DNA from: an uncultured Veillonella sp.
GTDB taxonomy: Bacteria > Bacillota > Negativicutes > Veillonellales > Veillonellaceae
NCBI GenBank assembly: GCA_900552715.1
Contig: USAV01000006.1
Location: forward strand, 1 to 37,141
DNA: 37,141 nt
Reading direction: 5' to 3'
The stretch's first letter is position 1; each line of letters starts with the position of its first letter. The notes under the pieces were generated by a model that saw only the letters and a list, made by a program, of their open reading frames with translations, made no database searches and had not been told where the DNA came from. The position numbers were made by a program, and so were the translations under genes. Of this stretch, positions 31,455 to 37,141 are shown piece by piece.

Positions 31455-32567
31455 TTATATGTATTGTCGTGGCACGCGATCAGAGAAGCCACAGAAGATT
31501 TCATAAGGAATGGTGGAGGCGAGGGCTGCGATTTCAAGGGCAGAGATGCTTTCATGACCTTGAGAACCTAATAGTACAACCTTGTCGCCTGGTTTAACTG
31601 TAATCGTATCAGGTACAGCCACCATGAATTGGTCCATGCAAATACGTCCTACTACAGGGCAACGGGTACCTTGGATGAGGACGGTACCACGATTGGAGAG
31701 GCTGCGTGGATAACCGTCGGCGTAGCCTACAGGAATAGTAGCGATTGTCATCGGCTCTGGAGTAATATAGGTAGAACCATAACCAATGCCTTCGCCTGCT
31801 TCGAGATGTTGCACGTGTACGACTTCACTGTGGAAGGACAGGACTGGTTTGAGACCTAATCGGTTTGGCACATCTAGAGATGGCATGATGCCGTATTGGA
31901 TGATACCTGGTCGTGCATCTGTGAATAGACTATCCTTTACGGATAATAGACCGGCGCTGTTTGCCAAGGAGAAGCGATAGTCCGCATCAGGTCTAAAGGC
32001 GCGGATTTCGTCCACCATTGTATGGAACTTTTGTGCTTGCCCATGTGCGTGACTTTGATCTGCTGCATCGGCATTGCTCATGTGTGAAAAGAATCCATCT
32101 ACTGCAAGATTTGGATAGGATTCAACGCGCTTAATGAATTCCACCGCATCCTCTGGTTTAATGCCTATACGATGCATGCCTGTATCAACGGCTACGGCGA
32201 CACGGATAATCATATCGTGGTTGTCAGCCACCTTATTGAGAGCTTCTAAATCTGTGGATTCGCAAACAGCAGGAATGGAATTGGTATCCGCTACAAGTTC
32301 AAAGGATTGTGGTCTCGTAAGGCCCAATAGATAAATAGGAACCATAATGCCAGCATTGCGAAGTGGTACAGATTCTTCCGGAATCGCGACAGCTAAGGAT
32401 TCATAACCTTCTTCAACAGCAATACGTCCCATCATAACGCTGCCGTGACCATAGCCGTTGGCCTTGATAACAGCTGTGGATGTACTCCATTCTGGGAGGC
32501 TGTCTTTTATTTTGCGTAGGTTCTCGCGAACCAAGCTTGTATCAATCGTTAAATATGTTGGTCTCAT
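31455..32567 (-). CDS. alr: Alanine racemase
   Basis: PLP enzyme interconverting L- and D-alanine for peptidoglycan. The 370-residue protein has the PLP lysine K35 in TAVIKANGYGHG, VDTGMHRIG, the substrate-side block FSLANSAG, and the catalytic tyrosine region EGIGYGSTYITPE. The C-terminal beta domain has VGYADGYPRSLSNRG and VGRICMDQFMV. The ATG at 32567 is preferred because TTAGGAGTGA lies upstream of it; an in-frame ATG at 32591 precedes that site. It is a monocistronic minus-strand gene, divergent from the dehydrogenase and convergent with the repeat-protein gene. Confidence 0.96.
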   Translation of the reverse strand: MRPTYLTIDTSLVRENLRKIKDSLPEWSTSTAVIKANGYGHGSVMMGRIAVEEGYESLAVAIPEESVPLRNAGIMVPIYLLGLTRPQSFELVADTNSIPAVCESTDLEALNKVADNHDMIIRVAVAVDTGMHRIGIKPEDAVEFIKRVESYPNLAVDGFFSHMSNADAADQSHAHGQAQKFHTMVDEIRAFRPDADYRFSLANSAGLLSVKDSLFTDARPGIIQYGIMPSLDVPNRLGLKPVLSFHSEVVHVQHLEAGEGIGYGSTYITPEPMTIATIPVGYADGYPRSLSNRGTVLIQGTRCPVVGRICMDQFMVAVPDTITVKPGDKVVLLGSQGHESISALEIAALASTIPYEIFCGFSDRVPRQYI

Positions 32568-32598
32568 GATAATTTCACTCCTAAAATACATTACTTTT

Positions 32599-32626
32599 AT
32601 TGTATAACTTTTAGGGAATTAAACAA
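32599..32626 (-). promoter_or_regulatory. Putative alr promoter
   Basis: On the minus strand, TTGTTT (32626-32621), a 16-bp spacer and TACAAT (32604-32599), about 32 bp upstream of the alr ATG. Confidence 0.5.
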
Positions 32627-32635
32627 TAGTTTTTG

Positions 32636-32775
32636 TGAAAGTTTATGCTAAATTTTCATTCACTTTCATGTTCTATTGGAGATTAGTCCTAATCTGTAAA
32701 GGCTATGATGAATATAACATATAATATATAGTGTTTTGTAGTATAATTAGTGCATAAAATACTTTCACCTATAAT
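32636..32775. promoter_or_regulatory. Inverted repeats and -10 boxes in the alr/dehydrogenase divergent region
   Basis: TGAAAGT (32636-32642) is inverted at 32662-32668 (ACTTTCA), and ACTTTCAC recurs at 32761-32768. GATTAG-TC-CTAATC (32681-32694) is a separate 6-2-6 palindrome. TATAAT occurs at 32742-32747 and 32770-32775, serving the plus strand, both without a good -35. The arrangement suggests regulator sites, but this is inference. Confidence 0.4.
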
Positions 32776-32796
32776 ATAAATTGTTAGGAGGATATG

Positions 32797-33747
32797 ATGA
32801 ACGAACGAGTTGTGGTAGTTAATGCAGGCAAGATGAACTACGATCATTTACTAGATTTTTCTGTTTTATCAAATGATGTACAGGTGTATGACGATAGCAC
32901 TAATGCAGAACTTATTGAACGCATTCAAGGGGCTCGTGTGGTGGTAACAAAAGAATTGCCAGTAGGGGCGGAGCTACTTTCACAATTCCCTGACTCAGTG
33001 AAACTTATCGTAGAAGCGGGTACTGGATATAATAATATCGACCTTGATGCGGCGCGTGCAAAAGGAATTACAGTGTGCAATATCCCTGCATATAGCACGG
33101 AACGTGTGGCACATACTGTGATTATGATGCTTCTCAATTTTGCATCTACTATGCAGCAACAAATCGGTATGCTTGCTAAAGGTGACCGTAGTAATTTTAC
33201 AAAATATCTACAAGTGAGCCATACAGAAGTGAATGGTAAAACACTAGGTGTTGTTGGTGCTGGTCATATCGGCATGGAAGTGATTAAAGTTGCAAAAGCA
33301 CTGGGTATGAATATCTTGGTTCATACACGCACGCCAAAGGCTGATGGAGATGGCATTCGTTATGTAAGTCTTGATGAATTACTGGAACAAAGTGATTATA
33401 TTACCTTACATTGCCCATTGAATGAGCAAACTAAACATATGATTAATAAGGATACAATCGCTAAGATGAAACCATCTGCTGTTATTATTAACACCGGCCG
33501 TGGTGGACTTATTAATGAAGCGGATTTATGTGAAGCTCTAGCAGCTAAACGCATTCATGGTGCTGGTCTTGATGTACAAGAGGTAGAACCTCCAGCTGAG
33601 GATAGCCCTCTTTATACACTTGATAATGTTATTATTACACCTCACATGGGCTGGAAAGGCCTTGAAACACGTCAACGCTTGGTAGGCATTATTCGAGATA
33701 ATGTACAAGCCTTTTTGAAAGGTGAACCTATTAATGTTGTCTCTTAA
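32797..33747 (+). CDS. D-isomer-specific 2-hydroxyacid dehydrogenase (hydroxypyruvate/glycerate dehydrogenase-like)
   Basis: An NAD(P)-dependent dehydrogenase of 316 residues. N-terminal substrate domain; Rossmann fold with LGVVGAGHIGMEV and downstream NTGRGGLINEADL, with the substrate-binding Arg. The catalytic Glu lies in DVQEVEPP and the catalytic His in ITPHMGW. AGTGYNNIDLDAARAKGITVCNIPAYSTERVA is the conserved substrate loop. It resembles glycerate dehydrogenase or hydroxypyruvate reductase more than lactate dehydrogenase, by the PAYST.ERVA.H motif. AGGAGG at 32786-32791 gives good spacing to ATG 32797; ATG 32794 is adjacent. Substrate unproven. Single gene, terminated at once. Confidence 0.88.
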   Translation: MNERVVVVNAGKMNYDHLLDFSVLSNDVQVYDDSTNAELIERIQGARVVVTKELPVGAELLSQFPDSVKLIVEAGTGYNNIDLDAARAKGITVCNIPAYSTERVAHTVIMMLLNFASTMQQQIGMLAKGDRSNFTKYLQVSHTEVNGKTLGVVGAGHIGMEVIKVAKALGMNILVHTRTPKADGDGIRYVSLDELLEQSDYITLHCPLNEQTKHMINKDTIAKMKPSAVIINTGRGGLINEADLCEALAAKRIHGAGLDVQEVEPPAEDSPLYTLDNVIITPHMGWKGLETRQRLVGIIRDNVQAFLKGEPINVVS

Positions 33748-33757
33748 TAGATAGACA

Positions 33758-33795
33758 AATAACCCCTGACCGGTTGTGTGGTCAGGGGTTATTTT
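33758..33795 (+). terminator. Terminator between the dehydrogenase and pflA genes
   Basis: A perfect 14-bp stem (33758-33771 with 33780-33793) with an 8-nt loop and TTTT. It may also catch minus-strand transcripts of the pfl operon. Confidence 0.85.
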
Positions 33796-33844
33796 CGTTT
33801 AGGGCTAGATCATAGATCAAGTTTTTAATATATATAGTATATAT

Positions 33845-33875
33845 ATCAAGGGAGGTAGTTATCCTCAAACTTGAT
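33845..33875 (-). terminator. Hairpin at the 3' end of the pfl operon
   Basis: On the minus strand, ATCAAG pairs with CTTGAT (33870-33875 with 33845-33850) around an inner GAGG/CCTC. The T-run is poor, and the stem overlaps the pflA stop region. A weak terminator or RNA 3' stabiliser. Confidence 0.4.
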
Positions 33876-34650
33876 TATGATTAGTTGGTGTTTTGATGGG
33901 ACTCCACCAATGTCTACGATATGCTTTTATGCCTTCTACAACGGTTTTGCTCGCTTTGGCAGCTAAATCCTTTGTAGCGGCCGGGATGGCATCAAGTCGG
34001 TAAGTGATACCTAATTCCTTGTATTTAGCAACACCCATTACATGATATGGTAAACAGTCGACGGCTTGTAAGTTGCGTAATGAGCCTAAGAAAAAGCCTA
34101 GCCTATAGTGACGATCTGCATTGTCAGTAATAGTAGGTACCACCACGTGACGCACCCAAATCGGCACATTTACATCAGCTGTCAGTTTTGCGAATTGAAG
34201 GATTGGTTCTAAAGGCTGTGCGGTTAGCCATTTATGGACAGTAGGGTCGATGTCCTTAATGTCCAAAATGACGAGACTCGTTACGCTCAGTAACTTACGG
34301 TATGCCACCTCTTGGTGGGGATCAAAACAAATTCCACTTGTATCTAAACAGGTATGGACGTTTCTTTCACTAAAATATGTGAAAAGCTCGATGACAAAGT
34401 CAATTTGCATCAATGCTTCCCCACCTGTGACAGTAATGCCACCGTTCGTATAAAACTGACGGTTACGTTCGTATTGCTCCCAAATCTCTTCGACGGTCAT
34501 GAACTTAGCTTCTTGGCTTTCTTCATTCCACGTGTCTGGATTATGGCAATAGGCACAACGCATGGGGCATCCTTGAAGGAAAACCACCATGCGCATGCCT
34601 GGACCATCAACCGTACCCATCGTTTCTAGTGAATGAATACGTCCTGTCAT
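33865..34650 (-). CDS. pflA: Pyruvate formate-lyase activating enzyme (radical SAM)
   Basis: Radical SAM activase that uses a [4Fe-4S] cluster and S-adenosylmethionine to install the glycyl radical on pyruvate formate-lyase. The 261-residue protein has the cluster motif C28-x3-C32-x2-C35 in LQGCPMRCAYCHNPDTW, the N-terminal MGTVDGPGMRMVVF, the SAM-binding GGITVTGGEALMQ, and ICFDPHQEV. It follows the small glycyl-radical gene by 12 bp on the same strand, so three genes (body, radical domain, activase) form an operon. Its target must be the radical glycine encoded in the separate small gene. Confidence 0.95.
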   Translation of the reverse strand: MTGRIHSLETMGTVDGPGMRMVVFLQGCPMRCAYCHNPDTWNEESQEAKFMTVEEIWEQYERNRQFYTNGGITVTGGEALMQIDFVIELFTYFSERNVHTCLDTSGICFDPHQEVAYRKLLSVTSLVILDIKDIDPTVHKWLTAQPLEPILQFAKLTADVNVPIWVRHVVVPTITDNADRHYRLGFFLGSLRNLQAVDCLPYHVMGVAKYKELGITYRLDAIPAATKDLAAKASKTVVEGIKAYRRHWWSPIKTPTNHNQV

Positions 34651-34662
34651 AGAAAACCTCGA

Positions 34663-34902
34663 TTAGATTTGTTGATGGAATGTACGGGAAATAACTTCAT
34701 CTTGTTGTTGTTTCGTCAATTTGTTGAAGTGTACTGCGTAACCAGATACACGAACAGTCAATTGAGGGTACAACTCAGGATGTTTTTGAGCGTCTAACAA
34801 TGTTTCACGAGTGAACACGTTAACGTTCAAATGGTGACCGCCCTTTTGGGAGTAGCCATCCAATAATTCTACCAAGTTATCCACTTGTTGTTGGTTGCTC
34901 AT
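34663..34902 (-). CDS. Stand-alone glycyl-radical domain of a split pyruvate formate-lyase
   Basis: A 79-residue protein equal to the C-terminal glycyl-radical domain of PflB: GGHHLNVNVFTRETLLDAQ, then PQLTVRVSGYAVHFNKL with the radical glycine at G54, ending DEVISRTFHQQI. In E. coli PflB this region is continuous with the body of the enzyme. Here it has its own ATG with AAAGGAGG 7 nt upstream, 67 bp after the stop of the body gene and in a different frame. It is much shorter than the spare-part protein GrcA/YfiD (about 127 residues) and lacks its N-terminal region. It is predicted to dock onto the 705-residue partner and be activated by PflA. Confidence 0.93.
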   Translation of the reverse strand: MSNQQQVDNLVELLDGYSQKGGHHLNVNVFTRETLLDAQKHPELYPQLTVRVSGYAVHFNKLTKQQQDEVISRTFHQQI

Positions 34903-34969
34903 GGGTATTCCTCCTTTCAACCAAAATATGAGTACTGATGCCGGTGAAAGCATACAATACGGCGGAAGA

Positions 34970-37087
34970 TTATTTATCTTCCTCTATAGTAACATTTGGT
35001 TCGCTGCAAGCGAAGTTTGTATTGCTGTTAGGCAATTGAGAAGGGTCTAACTCAATATCAAAATCGCCTACGGATACAAATGTTTCACCAGATTTACCTA
35101 ATGCGTCTGGAACGATGGAGAAGGTATTGGAAATACCGTCAGAGCAATCGCGCCATGGCATTTTTGCAACGGAAGATAACGAAGCTACGGCACCGTGAGA
35201 GTCACGACCATGCATAGGGTTGGCACCAGGAGCGAAAGCTTGACCAGCTTTACGGCCATCTGGTGTAGAACCTGTTGCAGTACCATATACTACGTTAGAA
35301 GTAATTGTTAACAAGCTCATAGTAGGAACGGATTGACGGTATGTAGGGTGTTTACGCACCTTGTTCATGAATGTGGAAACAACCATGGAAGCCAAGCTAT
35401 CTACACGATCGTCATCGTTACCATATTTAGGGAATTCACCTTCGATTTCGAAATCAACAGCGATGCCGTTTTCGTCACGAATAGGTTTTACCTTAGCGTA
35501 TTTAATAGCGGACAAGGAGTCAGCTACTACGGATAAACCAGCAATACCAGTTGCGAACCAACGAGTTACCTTGCGGTCATGCAATGCCATTTCTAGTTTT
35601 TCATAAGCGTATTTATCATGCATGTAGTGAATGATGTTCAATGCGTTTACATATACGCCTGCCAACCATTCCATCATGTCGTCGAATTTTTCCCATACTT
35701 CGTCAAAGTCTAAGTATTCGGATGTAATAGGACGGTATTTAGGACCGATTTGTTTCTTAAGTTTTTCGTCAACGCCACCGTTAATCGCGTAAAGCAAGCA
35801 TTTTGCTAGGTTAGAACGAGCGCCGAAGAATTGCATTTCTTTACCAATACGCATTGGGGATACACAACATGCGATAGCGTAGTCATCACCAGAGTTAGGA
35901 CGCATCAATTCGTCGTTTTCGTATTGGATGGAAGAAGTTTCAATGGATAATTTCGCACAGAAACGGCGGAAGCCGATAGGCATGCGAGGGGACCATAATA
36001 CAGTGAGGTTTGGTTCTGGAGCAGGACCAAGGTTAGTCAATGTATGTAGGTAACGGAAGGACATTTTGGAAACCAATGTACGGCCGTCAGTACCCATACC
36101 ACCGATGGATTCAGTAGTCCAAACAGGGTCGCCTGTGAACAAGTTGTTGTATTCGTGGATACGTGCGAAGCGAACCATGCGCAATTTCATGATGAAATGG
36201 TCTACGAATTCTTGGATTTGTTCTTCTGTGTATGTACCATTGCGAAGGTCGCGTTCAGCGTAGATATCAAGGAATGTAGAGTTACGGCCGATGGACATAG
36301 CGGCACCGTTTTGTTCCTTGATGGCACCAAGGTAACCGAAGTAAATCCATTGCATAGCTTCGCGAACGTCTTTAGCTGGTTCGGAAATGTCGTAGCCATA
36401 GGACGCAGCCATTTCTTTCAATTCTTTCAAGGAACGGATTTGTTCTTTGATTTCTTCGCGGTCACGGATTACGTCTTCTAGCATATCACCCATAGTGATG
36501 CTGAATTCTTGGTTCTTTTCTTCGATTAAGTAGTCGATACCATATAATGCGATACGACGATAGTCACCGATGATACGACCACGGCTATATGCATCTGGCA
36601 AGCCAGTTACGATGTGCGCTGTACGAGCAGCACGCATTTCTGGAGTGTATACATCGAATACGCCGTCATTGTGAGTTTTACGATGTTTTTTGAAGAAGTC
36701 CTCTGTTTGAGGATCCATTTTGAAGCCATATTCTTCGATGGCAGATTTTGCTGTACGAAGGCCACCATAAGGGAACATAGCGCGTTTTAGAGGTTTATCA
36801 GTTTGTAAACCAACGATTGTTTCAAGGTCTTTGTCGATATATCCTGGCGCATGCGCAGTGATGTGTGTAGCCACGGAAGTATCGGCATCAAGCATGCCAC
36901 CTTTTTCGCGTTCTTCTTCGTATAGTTTCATTACCTTGTCCCACAATTTTGTAGTACGTTCTGTAGGACCAACTAGGAAGGAGTCGTCCCCTTCATAGGG
37001 AACATAGTTTCTTTGGATAAAGTCGCGTACGTCAATCGCTTTATCCCACACACCTGTGTTAAAATCTTTCCATGCAGTATGTTGCAT
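34970..37087 (-). CDS. pflB: Pyruvate formate-lyase catalytic body lacking the glycyl-radical domain
   Basis: Converts pyruvate and CoA to acetyl-CoA and formate, the main anaerobic pyruvate route. The 705-residue protein has WKDFNTGVWDKAIDVRDFIQRNYVPYEGD at the N-terminus, LTNLGPAPEPNLTVLWSPRMP, and the catalytic pair C407-C408 in AIACCVSPMRIGKEMQFFGARSN. Near the end it has GRDSHGAVASLSSVAKMPW and ISNTFSIVPDALGK. Ordinary PflB (about 760 residues) continues into the radical domain. Here, after ALGK, a 30-odd-residue acidic tail (ending SNTNFACSEPNVTIEEDK) leads to TAA. The ATG at 37087 is supported by TGGAGGTG. Not truncated by the window: the upstream in-frame extension is unconserved. Confidence 0.95.
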   Translation of the reverse strand: MQHTAWKDFNTGVWDKAIDVRDFIQRNYVPYEGDDSFLVGPTERTTKLWDKVMKLYEEEREKGGMLDADTSVATHITAHAPGYIDKDLETIVGLQTDKPLKRAMFPYGGLRTAKSAIEEYGFKMDPQTEDFFKKHRKTHNDGVFDVYTPEMRAARTAHIVTGLPDAYSRGRIIGDYRRIALYGIDYLIEEKNQEFSITMGDMLEDVIRDREEIKEQIRSLKELKEMAASYGYDISEPAKDVREAMQWIYFGYLGAIKEQNGAAMSIGRNSTFLDIYAERDLRNGTYTEEQIQEFVDHFIMKLRMVRFARIHEYNNLFTGDPVWTTESIGGMGTDGRTLVSKMSFRYLHTLTNLGPAPEPNLTVLWSPRMPIGFRRFCAKLSIETSSIQYENDELMRPNSGDDYAIACCVSPMRIGKEMQFFGARSNLAKCLLYAINGGVDEKLKKQIGPKYRPITSEYLDFDEVWEKFDDMMEWLAGVYVNALNIIHYMHDKYAYEKLEMALHDRKVTRWFATGIAGLSVVADSLSAIKYAKVKPIRDENGIAVDFEIEGEFPKYGNDDDRVDSLASMVVSTFMNKVRKHPTYRQSVPTMSLLTITSNVVYGTATGSTPDGRKAGQAFAPGANPMHGRDSHGAVASLSSVAKMPWRDCSDGISNTFSIVPDALGKSGETFVSVGDFDIELDPSQLPNSNTNFACSEPNVTIEEDK

Positions 37088-37111
37088 TTTGCACCTCCAT
37101 AAAAGGATATA

Positions 37112-37141
37112 ACTATAGATTTCTATGCCTATAGTGTACAA
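37112..37141 (-). promoter_or_regulatory. Putative pfl operon promoter
   Basis: On the minus strand, TTGTAC (37141-37136), an 18-bp spacer and TATAGT (37117-37112), about 25 bp before the pflB ATG. It abuts the window edge. Confidence 0.4.

Noticed and set aside
34663..34953. Upstream in-frame extension of the glycyl-radical gene adding 17 residues
   Set aside because: The extension resembles nothing in pyruvate formate-lyase, and the AAAGGAGG site points to ATG 34902.
34903..34969. Simple frameshift or programmed frameshift explanation for the split pyruvate formate-lyase
   Set aside because: The body ends in a long non-homologous acidic tail and a stop, followed by an untranslated gap with a strong ribosome binding site. 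No slippery site or overlap is present.

Overview
The window looks like chromosomal DNA from a Veillonella-type member of the Negativicutes. The grounds are gene content and protein character (a C5-pathway tetrapyrrole operon with a CobA-HemD fusion, a citrate lyase cluster, anaerobic pyruvate formate-lyase) plus moderate GC with AT-rich intergenic DNA. The genus is an inference from gene content and not from a marker gene. No rRNA, tRNA, IS element or CRISPR array was found.

Layout: 88-2932 is a cell-division neighbourhood (PLP homeostasis protein, sepF, proC, ylmH) ending in a strong terminator. 2990-9722 is a tetrapyrrole operon: siroheme-type dehydrogenase, hemA, hemC, cobA-hemD, hemB, hemL. 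Together these convert glutamyl-tRNA to uroporphyrinogen III and precorrin-2, the branch point to siroheme and cobalamin. A four-copy 23-bp tandem repeat begins inside the last codons of hemL, and an XRE regulator follows. 10605-13461 is an AT-rich island of seven small membrane or membrane-anchored proteins that I do not recognise. Three of them are mutually similar two-helix miniproteins. 13610-21364 returns to housekeeping genes: a YgjP-like metalloprotease, dnaE, pyk, a BI-1/YccA membrane protein and a LysR regulator.

21437-26182 is a citrate module: a possible short terminated RNA, a DASS-family citT-like carrier, and citD-citE-citF, which overlap and so are probably translationally coupled. 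The CitD-like acyl carrier lacks the serine that normally carries the prosthetic group, and no citC, citX or citG is present here. Next come a DUF4261-like protein, a cupin and an ACS-family MFS carrier whose promoter overlaps a perfect 10-bp inverted repeat. 29261-31108 holds a broken signal-peptide remnant, a SAP-domain-like protein and a secreted Pro/Ala/Lys repeat protein behind a gene-free leader of about 500 bp.

31455-37087 carries alr (minus), a 2-hydroxyacid dehydrogenase (plus), and a pyruvate formate-lyase operon on the minus strand. In that operon the enzyme is split in two: a 705-residue body with the catalytic Cys-Cys pair, and a separate 79-residue glycyl-radical domain with its own strong ribosome binding site, followed by the activase pflA.

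The strongest leads are the split pyruvate formate-lyase, the CitD without its attachment serine, and the unrecognised small-membrane-protein island.
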